A stretch of DNA of 64,000 nucleotides from Parapedobacter deserti (GCF_042646065.1 NZ_JBHRTA010000009.1:402237-466236), one strand, 5' to 3'. Counted from the first letter of the stretch, positions 1 to 9,009 are shown. Numbers and translations: made by a program. The notes: a model not told the origin generated them from the sequence alone.

Positions 1-668
1 GAACATGGAATTATGCCACTGGAGCACCCCATCTCACCCATTTCACTGCAAACTGTGTCCTTGAGCGGAATGGCGAAGTGTTGGTGGATCAAGGTGGCAA
101 CCCTGTGATTTCCTCCTTTTTCTTTCCGCGCGACCATGTCAGGATTAAGGAGGACTGGAATGCGTTTGGACTAACGGCCACGGCCAGTCACTCGTTTACG
201 GTAGATACTTTATGGGTAAACGAGTCTCAGGCGTTTGTTATCGCACCGGATAAGGCTACGCTTGACCATCCTATTTATCGATATCCGTTTCTCCAGTTAG
301 CGGAGGCTACGTTGGCAGCGAACACGTTGGGCATGGCACAGCATTTTTTAGCATGTGCCACCACTATCGGTTCATCGGTGCCAGCCGACCTACTGTACAA
401 CGGCGGTAGGAGGTTGATTAAAGCACGTACATTATTCTATGCTGCCCTCGATGCATCTTGGGATGAATTGTTGCACAATGATATAATATCTCCGCCCGCG
501 TTGCAAGCGGTAAGCGACCAAAGCAGAGCGGTGGTAAGCACGTCCCGGGAGGAGGTCGTGAGGGTATATCCGCTCCTGGGCTTGATTGCCGCAGATGGTT
601 CCAGCGAGATCAACCGGATTTGGCGGGATATGTTTACCGCGAGCCAGCATAGTCTCCTCCGTTCATAG
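1..668 (+). CDS. Acyl-CoA dehydrogenase-like flavoprotein, 3' part only
   Basis: The reading frame is open to the left window edge, so the true start lies outside; the first complete codon is at base 3. The visible 221 residues begin with WNYATGAPHLTHFTANC, the beta-barrel segment of the acyl-CoA dehydrogenase fold, and continue with a GLTATASHSF stretch and an alpha-helical C-terminal half. This resembles the flavin-dependent branch of the superfamily that includes DszC/HpaH-type monooxygenases and unusual acyl-CoA dehydrogenases. The usual C-terminal catalytic Glu motif (EGTSEI-like) is not visible, so dehydrogenase chemistry is not assured. Its end overlaps the convergent lipoprotein gene by 35 bp. 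Family call fairly sure, substrate unknown. Confidence 0.72.
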   Translation, partial: TWNYATGAPHLTHFTANCVLERNGEVLVDQGGNPVISSFFFPRDHVRIKEDWNAFGLTATASHSFTVDTLWVNESQAFVIAPDKATLDHPIYRYPFLQLAEATLAANTLGMAQHFLACATTIGSSVPADLLYNGGRRLIKARTLFYAALDASWDELLHNDIISPPALQAVSDQSRAVVSTSREEVVRVYPLLGLIAADGSSEINRIWRDMFTASQHSLLRS

Positions 669-1131
669 TGACGCAATCTATGGGTTCGTAAACTACAGAA
701 AAGCTGCTGGTGTCTACGGTGAGCTGACGGCCGGTCAGCGGATCAACTACGAATGGCTTCTGTATTAGCTTCCCGTTTCGTAAGGCGAAAACCACACGCA
801 GGGTATCTTGCATGCCTTCCTGCGCGAAGGTCCATACGAGGTCTAATACCCCGTTATCCAATGTTCCCAAAACCGTGCCGCGCCGGGCGTCTTTTTTTTG
901 AGGGATGACATTGTATATTCCACTGACTGTTTCGTCGCGGATAACTAATTGGATAAATGATGAATCCTGCTGCGCTGTTCCGTCCAGCCGTAGGAAGCAG
1001 TTCTTTTGTTCATGGTTGGTCGTCTGCATACGGTCGTTTTGAGCGGTCTCTTGGCCCTGATTTCGAGTCGAAGTCTGATTGCAGGAGAATAGCATGGCGC
1101 ATAATGCGATGGTAATGTAATGTCGTTTCAT
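634..1131 (-). CDS. Putative lipoprotein of unknown function
   Basis: 165 residues starting MKRHYITIALCAMLFSCNQ: a short lysine/arginine N-region, a hydrophobic stretch and a lipobox-like LFSC with Cys17, indicating export and lipidation. The mature part is polar and contains segments such as VSGIYNVIPQKKDARRGTV and DNGVLDLVWTF. These read like the small beta-rich domains of Bacteroidota lipoproteins that hold a 'SG.Y...P..K' core, but I cannot name a family. The 3' end runs 35 bp into the convergent flavoprotein gene. No operon partner on this strand. Confidence 0.7.
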   Translation of the reverse strand: MKRHYITIALCAMLFSCNQTSTRNQGQETAQNDRMQTTNHEQKNCFLRLDGTAQQDSSFIQLVIRDETVSGIYNVIPQKKDARRGTVLGTLDNGVLDLVWTFAQEGMQDTLRVVFALRNGKLIQKPFVVDPLTGRQLTVDTSSFSVVYEPIDCVTMNGGDYAGSR

Positions 1132-1251
1132 GGTCGATTGTTTTTTTATATCGCGTGTAAAGTGTAGAACAGTTAGTCCGGCGATAGGTTTTAGCCAATC
1201 AGCGACAGGTAGAAGGTGGTGAGGCTTATTCGAGCTCCGATGAAGATATAG

Positions 1252-1282
1252 TTGTGAAAAAACGGTGGGTTAGCTAAGTTTG
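1252..1282 (+). promoter_or_regulatory. Bacteroidota-type promoter for the DinB remnant and ispE
   Basis: TTG at 1252-1254, a 20-bp spacer, then TAAGTTTG at 1275-1282, matching the -33 / -7 consensus (TTTG/TTG and TAnnTTTG) of the Bacteroidota housekeeping sigma factor. It lies 24 bp upstream of the ATG at 1307 and is the only such match I saw before ispE, so it probably also drives ispE and the YdeI-like gene. Confidence 0.5.
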
Positions 1283-1306
1283 TAAGCAAAATAAATAGTA
1301 AACTTG

Positions 1307-1600
1307 ATGGATAGAAAATCAATCATACAGCGGTATTGGCAGCTGGCTATAGTATCGGACGGGTGGTATCTTCTGTATATGCATTTACTTAGCGGTATTG
1401 ATGCGGCATTAGCTCGCTGGCAGCCCGAAGGTGTGTGGGAGAACACCATTTGGGAGACCGTAACTCACATAACTCATTCCAAGGAACAATTTTTGCGTAG
1501 TGATGTGGTGAAAGGGAGCACACCGGACAGCTTATCCCTGTTCGCAAACTCAAAGAGTCTGGCCAACGCAGAAAGATTTTCTTTGGCATCGCAGATTTAG
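1307..1600 (+). pseudogene. Truncated DinB-like protein
   Basis: 97 residues from the ATG at 1307 (an in-frame TTG sits just before it). The segment LARWQPEGVWENTIWETVTHITHSKEQFLR resembles the second helix and the metal-ligand His region of DinB/YfiT four-helix proteins, which are normally about 150-170 residues long. The last ~30 residues (GSTPDSLSLFANSKSL...) do not resemble the family, and the C-terminal helices are missing. The ORF stops 4 bp before ispE, as if a deletion joined the remnant to the ispE start. It still has a promoter and may be translated. It could instead be a short uncharacterised protein. Confidence 0.45.
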
Positions 1601-1604
1601 GCCG

Positions 1605-2426
1605 ATGATTACATTTGCTAATGCCAAAATCAACATTGGCTTACAGGTCCTGCAACGGCGGGATGATGGCTACCACGACCTGGAAACGGTGTTTTATCCC
1701 GTGAAGATTTACGATGTGTTGGAGGTGGTTGAGGCGAAGTCTGTTCGGTTCATTTCATCGGGGTTGCTCATTCCGGGGGATTGTCAGGATAACCTTTGCT
1801 TAAAAGCTTACCGGTTGCTGAAAACTGCATATGACTTACCTCCTGTAGAAATTTATTTGCATAAGACCATACCTATCGGAGCTGGACTTGGCGGCGGATC
1901 AGCGGACGCCGCATTTCTGTTAAAATTGCTCAATACAATGTTTGCCCTAGGAATGGGGGAAGCCGAGCTGATGAATTTTGCCCGGCGTTTAGGTTCGGAT
2001 TGCGCATTCTTCATCAGGAATACGCCAGTGCTGGCAACGGGGATCGGCGATGTTTTCCAGAGCGTTCAGCTTGATCTCTCGTCCTACCATATCGTACTGG
2101 TGAAACCTGACGTACACATTTCGACGGCAACGGCATACGGCACGGTAATGCCTAACCCAACTGGTCGGCAGCTGGCATCAGCCCTCTCGCTGCCAATAGC
2201 GGAATGGCACCATGCAGTTTTTAATGATTTTGAAGCTGGAGTTTTTGCCCGGCACCCTGGCATTGGGGCGTTAAAGGATTTATTATATCGAAGCGGAGCG
2301 GTGTATGCTGCTATGAGCGGCAGTGGTTCATCCGTATACGGATTGTTCGAAGACAAACCTGTTTTGTCGGGATTGAATCCAGCGTATGAGGTGTTTTATA
2401 TCGACAACTCCGATCTGCAATGGTAG
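1605..2426 (+). CDS. ispE: 4-diphosphocytidyl-2-C-methyl-D-erythritol kinase
   Basis: 273 residues; phosphorylates the 2-OH of CDP-methylerythritol with ATP in the cytosolic MEP route to isoprenoids. GHMP-kinase features are complete: NAKIN near the start with Lys8, the glycine-rich ATP loop PIGAGLGGGSADAA at residues 90-103, LGSDCAFF with the catalytic-type Asp132, and a C-terminal MSGSGSSVYG motif. Length is normal for Bacteroidota IspE. The gene follows the DinB remnant by 4 bp and its last 7 bp overlap the next gene, so the two downstream products are probably translationally coupled. Confidence 0.96.
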   Translation: MITFANAKINIGLQVLQRRDDGYHDLETVFYPVKIYDVLEVVEAKSVRFISSGLLIPGDCQDNLCLKAYRLLKTAYDLPPVEIYLHKTIPIGAGLGGGSADAAFLLKLLNTMFALGMGEAELMNFARRLGSDCAFFIRNTPVLATGIGDVFQSVQLDLSSYHIVLVKPDVHISTATAYGTVMPNPTGRQLASALSLPIAEWHHAVFNDFEAGVFARHPGIGALKDLLYRSGAVYAAMSGSGSSVYGLFEDKPVLSGLNPAYEVFYIDNSDLQW

Positions 2427-2944
2427 CCTTTGAAGCGAAAATATTGAAATCGGACTCGCACGGCGCAGCGATGATAGGATGGGCGTATATCAACGTCCCA
2501 CATGCGATTGCGCAGCAGCTGAAACCTGATTACAAACAGCCCTACCGTGTACGCGGCGAAATCGATGGGTGTACGTTTTCGGGCCTTTCGCTGATGCCCA
2601 AGGGCCGGGGAGATTACATACTGGCCATCAACGGCAACATGCGGAAGGCGCTGGGCAAGGGGGTGGGGGATCTGCTGTTTCTCCGCCTGGAAGAAGATAA
2701 AGATTTTATAATTGAAGTGCCGGAAGATCTGGAAATTTGTTTCCTGAATGATGAGGCCGATCTGATGGAACGGTTCATGGCGCTGACCAAATCACACCGA
2801 AACTACTTTATTAAGTATATTAACGAAGCCAAAACGGAATTGACACGGACGAAGCGGATCGCTATGACCGTCGAAGCAATGGCCATGGGCTTGGATTTCG
2901 GAGCTATGATCAGGCTTGATAAAACGAGGAGGCAGAACAACTAG
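2420..2944 (+). CDS. DUF1905 / YdeI-OmpD-associated family protein
   Basis: 174 residues. The N-terminal ~90 residues (WAYINVPHAIAQQL ... YRVRGEIDG ... LMPKGRGDYILAINGNMRKALGKGVGDLL) are a DUF1905 beta domain. The C-terminal part (LTKSHRNYFIKYINEAKTELTRTKRI) matches the OmdA/YdeI helical domain, whose members are called 'bacteriocin-protection' proteins from limited genetic data. A cytosolic role is likely since no signal peptide is present. It overlaps ispE by 7 bp. The biochemical function is not known. Confidence 0.85.
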   Translation: MVAFEAKILKSDSHGAAMIGWAYINVPHAIAQQLKPDYKQPYRVRGEIDGCTFSGLSLMPKGRGDYILAINGNMRKALGKGVGDLLFLRLEEDKDFIIEVPEDLEICFLNDEADLMERFMALTKSHRNYFIKYINEAKTELTRTKRIAMTVEAMAMGLDFGAMIRLDKTRRQNN

Positions 2945-2990
2945 CCAGCCGAATGGGCGATGTTTTGACTACCAGCAGTGACCGCGAGCG

Positions 2991-3884
2991 TTATGACCGG
3001 GGGTGATACTGGGTAATCACCGCGTGGAGGTATTCCCGGTCGACATGTGTATAAATCTCTGTGGTGGTAATGCTTTCATGTCCGAGCATTTCCTGTACCG
3101 CACGCAGATCGGCACCTCCTTCCACAAGGTGACTGGCAAAGGAATGGCGAAACGTGTGCGGGCTGATTTTCTTTTTCAATCCGATGGATTTAGCCAGTTC
3201 CTTAATAATGATAAACACCATCACGCGGGTAAGTGGCGAACCTCTTCGGTTGAGGAATACAAAATTGTCTTGTCCGGAGTTGATTTTTTGGTGTATGCGA
3301 ACCTCGTCCAAATAAATTCGAAGATATTTAATCGCTTGTGCCCCGATGGGTACTAGGCGTTCCTTGCTTCCTTTTCCCTCTACCTTAATAAATTCGACGT
3401 CGAGGAACAGGTTGGAGACCTTAAGTCCCACCAACTCGCTAACTCGCAGTCCGCAACCATACAATACTTCCAGCATGGCTTTGTTGCGCATCCCCTCGGG
3501 CGTTGATAGGTCGATGGCGGCGATTAGTTTATCTATTTCGGTTACGTTGAGCACATCGGGAATCTTGCGTCCTAATCGAGGCGGCTGAATGAGCGCCGTG
3601 GGGTTTTCAATCAGCCCGTGTTCCAGGCTCAGATATACATAAAACGTTTTGATGCCGGATAATATACGTGCCTGGGAATGAGCCGAAAGACCGAATCCAT
3701 TGATCCACACTAAAAAATCCTGCAACTGTTGGGTAGTTATTTCGTTCGGTGGGATTCCCTGCAGTTCGGCAAATTGGCGGAGCTTCGCCATGTCGTTGAG
3801 GTAGGCTTCCACCGTGTTAGCCGACATGGCACGCTCCATCCGGAGATAGTGCGTGAAATCGTTGATGGCGGCGTTCCAATCCAT
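2991..3884 (-). CDS. xerD: Site-specific tyrosine recombinase XerD
   Basis: 297 residues from the ATG at 3884; an upstream in-frame TTG at 3890 is less likely. It has the SAM-like core-binding domain (residues 1-90) and a catalytic domain with the full active-site set: Arg147 (GLRVSE), Lys171 in the beta-hairpin, His243/Arg246 (SPHTFRH), His269 (LGHE) and the nucleophile Tyr278 (IYTH). With XerC (54111-54992) it would resolve chromosome dimers at dif. It is the last gene of a leftward block with ribE, lnt and the PH-SHOCT protein. I see no dif-like site beside it. Confidence 0.95.
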   Translation of the reverse strand: MDWNAAINDFTHYLRMERAMSANTVEAYLNDMAKLRQFAELQGIPPNEITTQQLQDFLVWINGFGLSAHSQARILSGIKTFYVYLSLEHGLIENPTALIQPPRLGRKIPDVLNVTEIDKLIAAIDLSTPEGMRNKAMLEVLYGCGLRVSELVGLKVSNLFLDVEFIKVEGKGSKERLVPIGAQAIKYLRIYLDEVRIHQKINSGQDNFVFLNRRGSPLTRVMVFIIIKELAKSIGLKKKISPHTFRHSFASHLVEGGADLRAVQEMLGHESITTTEIYTHVDREYLHAVITQYHPRS

Positions 3885-3909
3885 TTGCAATGTTCGGCCC
3901 CAAAACGGA

Positions 3910-4500
3910 TTATTGCTTTAATTCCATGATCCGTGCGACATATTTCCCGATGATGTCAAACTCGAGATTAACGTCGTCGCCTGGTTTCACTTGGTTGAGG
4001 TTGGTGTTTTCAAAGGTGTATGGAATAATGGCTACAGAAAACCGGTTGTGCCCAGCGTTTACTACCGTCAAGCTGATCCCGTTTACAGTGATAGAACCTT
4101 TTTCTACCGTAATATTGCTTCCAGCGCGTTCATATTCGAAGGTATATAGCCAGCTTCCACGCTGGTCAACGACGGAGGTACATTTTGCGGTTTGGTCTAC
4201 GTGCCCCTGCACAATGTGTCCGTCCAGTCGGTCGCCGATCTTGGTACAGCGTTCCAGGTTTACGGGGCTCCCGACCTGAAGACAGCCCAAATTACTTTTT
4301 TCCAAGGTCTCTGCGATGGCTGTCACTGTATGTTCACCGGGTGACAAAGCCACCACTGTGAGGCAAACGCCGTTGTGAGAAACACTTTGGTCAATCTTCA
4401 GTTCGTCCGATAAAGCGGAGGCCACCGTAATGTGTAGGTTCCCGGCTTCCTGCCGGATATGCGTTACGGTGCCGATGGTTTCGATGATGCCTGTGAACAT
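3910..4500 (-). CDS. ribE: Riboflavin synthase, alpha subunit
   Basis: 196 residues. I start it at the ATG at 4500 because MFTGIIE is the invariant N-terminus of the family; an upstream in-frame extension to 4548 is not expected. It dismutates two 6,7-dimethyl-8-ribityllumazine molecules to riboflavin. Two tandem lumazine-binding barrels are visible: the first with NGVCLTV near residue 43, the second with LDGHIVQGHVD and NGISLTV near residue 140. It lies 52 bp downstream of lnt and 25 bp upstream of xerD in the same direction. Confidence 0.96.
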   Translation of the reverse strand: MFTGIIETIGTVTHIRQEAGNLHITVASALSDELKIDQSVSHNGVCLTVVALSPGEHTVTAIAETLEKSNLGCLQVGSPVNLERCTKIGDRLDGHIVQGHVDQTAKCTSVVDQRGSWLYTFEYERAGSNITVEKGSITVNGISLTVVNAGHNRFSVAIIPYTFENTNLNQVKPGDDVNLEFDIIGKYVARIMELKQ

Positions 4501-4552
4501 TTTTACGCTGATTTGGAGTCCGGAAACGGAAGTCAGAGACCGGAGCACAAAG

Positions 4553-6187
4553 TTAGCGAATTTTTTTTCCTTTCTTGAATGAGAGCAAGAGGAGAATGCT
4601 CAACGCAAGTCCACCGGCGCATCCGGCAAAGGCGAAGTAATCACCTGTTTTGACATAGGGTGTGATTTCTTCATTAAGGTTAATGTCCTGTATGAGTGCA
4701 GCAGGCTCCCACCACCCGGTTCTTTGCACCACATCGCCACGTTGATTGATGAAAGCGGAAATGCCTGTATTAGCCGACCGGGCGACCCATCGGCGGGTTT
4801 CGATAGCACGTAATTTAGCGTACGCCAAATGCTGGTCTTTGCCAGCGGTGTTTCCCCACCAGCCATCGTTGGTAATCACTGCGATAAACTGTGCGCCCTG
4901 CTTGACATATTGCGCCACGTAATCACCCCATATCGATTCGTAGCAAATGACAGGAGCCGCTCCGATACCGCTTTGTGCATAGAAGACGGACGGCTCATTC
5001 TGGCGCCCATACCCACCTGTGGTACCGCCGAAAGCGCTGAAGAGCGGTTTCATGAACGCCAGCGCACCGCCGAACGGGAACTGCTCAACACCGGCAACCA
5101 GCTTCGACTTATGGTAAAACTGAAGTTTTGGTGAATTTTCAATTAAGACCGCGGCATTGAACACGTCTATATACGCGTCTCCCCATTTTCTTGCCGTCGG
5201 CGACGCCTGTTCGTCGAACAGGCGATAGCTTTCGATCCCCGATAAAATGTTTCCATTGCGGTACGGAGCAAGGAACTGCTGCACCTTGCGGAACGCTGAA
5301 TGTTGTAAGAATGTGTCTTCGTCATATCCAGGAGGTGGGGAAGCGATGGCTGTTTCCGGCCAAATAAAAAACTCGGTGTTTGGTTGCGCAACAGACTCCG
5401 AGAGCCTAATGAGGTTGTCTAACTGCTCTTCGGGTGTGATGAAGGTGAATTTGCCGTAGGGGTCTACATTTGGCTGTACGACCACCACGCTGGAGGGATT
5501 GCTGTGTTCTTCATAAGTGAAATAGCGGTACAAGGACCATGCCGTGGGAATCAGCACCAGTGCAAGGAGTGCCATCGCCAATTTATTGCGGTGAGCATGT
5601 GGAAAGCCGTCCTTAATGGACAGTACAACAAGAAAGACAAAGATGTTAATTGCCCAGATCCACACAGTGCCGCCATAGACGCCGGTATGTTCATACCACT
5701 GGATCAGCTGGTGGGCGTTTGCAAATCCGTTACCCAGCGTCATCCAAGGAAAAGCCAAATCCCAGCTTTGATGTAGGTACTCGTATGCAACCCAAAAGCA
5801 CACCAAACCGATCAACGCAAGTCCGATCGGATACCGCTTGCGCAATTGGTAATACAGCCGGATGGCAAATCCCATCAGTACCGCAGACAAGCCAAACGGA
5901 ATAATCGAGACCAGTGCGGCAACGTATACCGGCATGACTGCATTCATGGCATTGAATACCCAGTAGATAGAGGCCGTATTCCACACCAAACCCATAAGGC
6001 CGCCTAAGAAGAATACTTTAGTGCCTTTTTTTGGCGCATCGCTCCGCATGACAGACTCCAATGCTAGCAAAAGCGGTACAAAAGCAATCCAGAGAAGGGG
6101 AGCGGTGTAAGGAATAGGAGGCCACGCTAACCACAAAAGAAAAGCACTTAGCAAGGCTAAAAGGTAATTCTGAGCTGATTTATTCAC
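4553..6187 (-). CDS. lnt: Apolipoprotein N-acyltransferase
   Basis: 544 residues, inner-membrane enzyme that adds the third acyl chain to the N-terminal cysteine of lipoproteins. The N-terminal ~225 residues hold several hydrophobic helices. A nitrilase-fold periplasmic domain follows with the catalytic triad Glu278 (WPETA), Lys360 (YHKSKLV) and Cys415 (VICYES), and a final helix. It starts with GTG at 6187, only 2 bp after the stop of the PH-SHOCT gene, so it is likely translated by coupling. Downstream are ribE and xerD. Confidence 0.95.
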   Translation of the reverse strand: MNKSAQNYLLALLSAFLLWLAWPPIPYTAPLLWIAFVPLLLALESVMRSDAPKKGTKVFFLGGLMGLVWNTASIYWVFNAMNAVMPVYVAALVSIIPFGLSAVLMGFAIRLYYQLRKRYPIGLALIGLVCFWVAYEYLHQSWDLAFPWMTLGNGFANAHQLIQWYEHTGVYGGTVWIWAINIFVFLVVLSIKDGFPHAHRNKLAMALLALVLIPTAWSLYRYFTYEEHSNPSSVVVVQPNVDPYGKFTFITPEEQLDNLIRLSESVAQPNTEFFIWPETAIASPPPGYDEDTFLQHSAFRKVQQFLAPYRNGNILSGIESYRLFDEQASPTARKWGDAYIDVFNAAVLIENSPKLQFYHKSKLVAGVEQFPFGGALAFMKPLFSAFGGTTGGYGRQNEPSVFYAQSGIGAAPVICYESIWGDYVAQYVKQGAQFIAVITNDGWWGNTAGKDQHLAYAKLRAIETRRWVARSANTGISAFINQRGDVVQRTGWWEPAALIQDINLNEEITPYVKTGDYFAFAGCAGGLALSILLLLSFKKGKKIR

Positions 6188-6189
6188 GA

Positions 6190-6822
6190 TTATAATTGTG
6201 ATAGCAGTTCGTCTTTTTTGTTTTCGTATTCCTCTTGGGTGATCAGCTGCCGTTCGAATAGCGATTTCAGTTTTTTGAGCTTAAGCGTAAGCTCATCATC
6301 CTGCTCCGTTTCAGGAGGGAGGGCATCGCGAAGCTTTAGCACGGGTTCCTCTTCCGGTTGCAAAGGGAAACGCTCGTCTTCGTCAACTTCCTGTACAAGA
6401 GGGACGTCAGGAGACTTCGTAAGCGGCGATTGTCCTTTCTGCGTTTCGAGTACCTCGTTAGCAAGCTGGAAGACTTTTCGAGCCTGCGTTTTGGGGATGT
6501 AGTTGATGCTTAGGCTTTCGCCTGTTTGCGGGCTGATGGTCACTTTTGCGCCAAAAATTTCCTCTTTGAAGCCAACCTCCTTGATGTCGTTCCAAGAACG
6601 GATTTCAAAGTCGGTGGTTAAGCCCAGTTTAGTAAATTCGCAGATAAAAATCCGCTTACTGGTCAATGCAATACTATCAGGAAGTAACGTTACAGCCGGT
6701 TTCTTTTGTACAGCGATGTAGGTGACCACCTCTCCAGCCGTGAGCATGTCCTGCAGTTTAAGCAACAGTTTTTCCACCGTTTTGGGGTCTTGTCCGTCAT
6801 TGAGGTACTTGTCAATATTCAT
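6190..6822 (-). CDS. PH-like domain protein with C-terminal SHOCT motif
   Basis: 210 residues from the ATG at 6822; the frame stays open to 6873 but MNIDKYL is the natural start. Residues ~1-130 resemble a bacterial PH domain (YIAVQKKPAVTLLPDSIALTSKRIF and WNDIKEVGFKEEIFGAKVTI). A charged linker follows, then a SHOCT motif, LKKLKSLFERQLITQEEYENKK, at the C-terminus, a short helical module thought to aid oligomerisation. No signal peptide or membrane segment. Its stop lies 2 bp before lnt, suggesting a membrane-associated role, but the function is not established. Confidence 0.75.
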   Translation of the reverse strand: MNIDKYLNDGQDPKTVEKLLLKLQDMLTAGEVVTYIAVQKKPAVTLLPDSIALTSKRIFICEFTKLGLTTDFEIRSWNDIKEVGFKEEIFGAKVTISPQTGESLSINYIPKTQARKVFQLANEVLETQKGQSPLTKSPDVPLVQEVDEDERFPLQPEEEPVLKLRDALPPETEQDDELTLKLKKLKSLFERQLITQEEYENKKDELLSQL

Positions 6823-6920
6823 GGAATTTGTTTTCCATGCTAAGATAGCAAGTTTTGCCCTAAAAACGCACATGCCATGTGATATTTGTGTACCTTAGCT
6901 TGGTTGCGCTGAAGGATGGA

Positions 6921-7595
6921 TCAAGAAAAACCGGTGGAGCCCTGTACGCAAACCACAAATTCACCTTTTACGGGATGCGTTTCGAAATGAGCTTTCAGTT
7001 CGGTGAGTCGGCCGCGGACGGTTTCTTCGTATATTTTGGTGATTTCCCGTGACACGGATGCCGGACGATCGCCTCCGAAGGTGTCGATGAATGCCTGAAG
7101 GGTTTTGAGTAGCCGGTGGGGCGACTCGTAAAACACCATGGTACGGCTTTCACTGGCCAAGCTGTTCAACCGCGTCTGTCGACCTTTTTTCACAGGGAGA
7201 AACCCTTCGAAGCAGAACCGGTCACACGGTAATCCCGAAGCGACAAGTGCAGGTACGAAAGCCGTAGGACCGGGTAAGCATTGCACATCGATTCCGTTGG
7301 TGATGGCTTCGCGGACCAACAGAAAGCCAGGGTCGGATATGGCAGGCGTGCCCGCATCCGAAATCAGTGCGACATGCTGGCCGCCTTTGAGAAAGCGGAT
7401 GATTTCATGGATGGCCTTATGTTCGTTGTGCTGATGATGCGCATAGGCTTTTTTTTCGATGCCGAAATGCTTCAGCAGCGGTGCGCTGGTGCGGGTGTCT
7501 TCTGCGAGGATAACATCGGCTTCCTTGAGGACGCGGATAGCCCGAAGGGTCATGTCCTCGAGATTTCCTATGGGAGTGGGGACTAAATATAGCAT
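6921..7595 (-). CDS. rsmI: 16S rRNA (cytidine-1402 2'-O)-methyltransferase
   Basis: 224 residues; SAM-dependent 2'-O-methylation of C1402 in the decoding centre of 16S rRNA. Shows the tetrapyrrole-methylase fold signatures: LVPTPIGNLEDMTLRA at the N-terminus, AEDTRTS, ISDAGTPAISDPG and LPGPTAFVPAL, then FYESPHR and VSREITKIYEE. The length equals the compact Bacteroidota form without the extra C-terminal domain of the E. coli enzyme. Divergent from serS, with 91 bp between the starts. Confidence 0.96.
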   Translation of the reverse strand: MLYLVPTPIGNLEDMTLRAIRVLKEADVILAEDTRTSAPLLKHFGIEKKAYAHHQHNEHKAIHEIIRFLKGGQHVALISDAGTPAISDPGFLLVREAITNGIDVQCLPGPTAFVPALVASGLPCDRFCFEGFLPVKKGRQTRLNSLASESRTMVFYESPHRLLKTLQAFIDTFGGDRPASVSREITKIYEETVRGRLTELKAHFETHPVKGEFVVCVQGSTGFS

Positions 7596-7657
7596 TTTGT
7601 AAGATTGCGTATTAGGATTATCTCGTGCTTCTAACTTCGATTTTCGTATTTCATCGT

Positions 7658-7665
7658 TATCTTTG
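7658..7665 (+). promoter_or_regulatory. -7 element of the serS promoter
   Basis: TATCTTTG at 7658-7665 fits TAnnTTTG. A weak -33 match (TTCG at 7636-7639, spacer 18) precedes it. It lies 21 bp before the serS ATG at 7687. Confidence 0.45.
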
Positions 7666-7686
7666 CCGGCACAAATAAACGAAAAT

Positions 7687-8958
7687 ATGTTGCAAGTTAA
7701 CTATATCCGCGAAAACCGGGACAGTGTGATCGAACGGCTGGGTGTCCGGAATTTTAAGGCGTTGGAACTGATAGATGAGGTGATTGCTTTAGATGAGCGC
7801 CGCCGGCAGCTTCAGACGGAATCTGACGCATTAGCTGCGGAAGCCAACGCCGCCGCACGCCAGATCGGCGAGCTGATGCGACAGGGCAAGCGGGATAGTG
7901 CAGAAGCTATTAAGGCGCAATCGAGCGGATATAAGGAGCAACAGAAGAAATTTGTGGAAGAACTTGATTCCGTTGAAGCCGGACTGCACGAAAAACTGGT
8001 GCTTTTACCCAATCTACCTCACCCGTCTGTCCCAAGAGGCGTCGGTGCGGAAGATAATGAGGTCGTATTGGAGCATGGCCGGCGGCCGGAATTGCCGGAG
8101 CACGCCTTGCCGCACTGGGAACTGGCCGCAAAGTATGACATCATCGACTTTGAATTGGGTACCAAGGTGACGGGCTCGGGTTTTCCGATATATAAAGGAA
8201 AGGGTGCCCGGTTACAGCGTGCAATGATCAACTTCTTTCTTGACCAAGCCGGAAAAGCAGGATATCGCGAAGTGCAACCGCCGATATTAATTAATGAGGC
8301 ATCTGGTTTTGGTACCGGGCAGCTTCCCGATAAGGAGGGGCAGATGTATCACGTAGGTGTCGATGACCTTTATCTTATTCCCACCGCAGAGGTGCCGTTG
8401 ACCAACATGTACCGCGATACGATTGTAAAGGAATCCGACTTTCCCATCAAGCTTACAGCTTATACGCCCTGTTTCCGTCGCGAAGCAGGATCATATGGTG
8501 CACACGTACGTGGCCTGAACCGGTTACACCAGTTCGACAAGGTGGAAGTGGTGCAGGTTGTACATCCCCAAAAGTCGTATGAAGTGTTGGAAGAAATGAG
8601 CCTATATGTGCAATCGTTGCTTCGGGCAATAGACCTTCCCTATCGCGTGTTACGTCTCTGCGGCGGGGACATTGGATTCACCTCAGCGCTTACGTACGAC
8701 ATGGAGGTCTGGAGTGCCGCGCAACAGCGGTGGCTGGAGGTATCGTCCGTTTCCAATTTCGAGACGTTCCAAAGCCATCGCCTAAAAGTTCGTTTCAAAG
8801 GAGAAAACGGTAAGACGCAGTTAGCGCATACGCTCAATGGAAGCGCGCTGGCTTTGCCGCGAATATTGGCTTCTATCTTGGAACATAACCAGACAGAGCA
8901 AGGGATAAAAATTCCGGACGTATTGGTACCGTATACAGGATTCGCGTGGATTGATTAG
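7687..8958 (+). CDS. serS: Seryl-tRNA synthetase
   Basis: 423 residues from the ATG at 7687 (MLQVNYIREN); the frame runs 8 codons further upstream, across the promoter's -7 element, so the longer start is rejected. The N-terminal long coiled-coil arm that contacts the tRNA extra arm spans roughly residues 30-100. A class II catalytic domain follows with motif 2 (CFRREAGSYG) and motif 3 (NGSALALPRILASILEHNQ). Charges tRNA-Ser, one copy of which is at 62174-62258. Single-gene transcription unit. Confidence 0.97.
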   Translation: MLQVNYIRENRDSVIERLGVRNFKALELIDEVIALDERRRQLQTESDALAAEANAAARQIGELMRQGKRDSAEAIKAQSSGYKEQQKKFVEELDSVEAGLHEKLVLLPNLPHPSVPRGVGAEDNEVVLEHGRRPELPEHALPHWELAAKYDIIDFELGTKVTGSGFPIYKGKGARLQRAMINFFLDQAGKAGYREVQPPILINEASGFGTGQLPDKEGQMYHVGVDDLYLIPTAEVPLTNMYRDTIVKESDFPIKLTAYTPCFRREAGSYGAHVRGLNRLHQFDKVEVVQVVHPQKSYEVLEEMSLYVQSLLRAIDLPYRVLRLCGGDIGFTSALTYDMEVWSAAQQRWLEVSSVSNFETFQSHRLKVRFKGENGKTQLAHTLNGSALALPRILASILEHNQTEQGIKIPDVLVPYTGFAWID

Positions 8959-9009
8959 TCGAATTCATTATCCAGTAAATAAAGCCGCCGTAGTAACATC
9001 CTGGTATCG

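Noticed and set aside
2991..3884. XerD as an integrase of a mobile element
   Set aside because: It has the housekeeping length and motif set, lies in a core operon with ribE and lnt, and a matching XerC is present.
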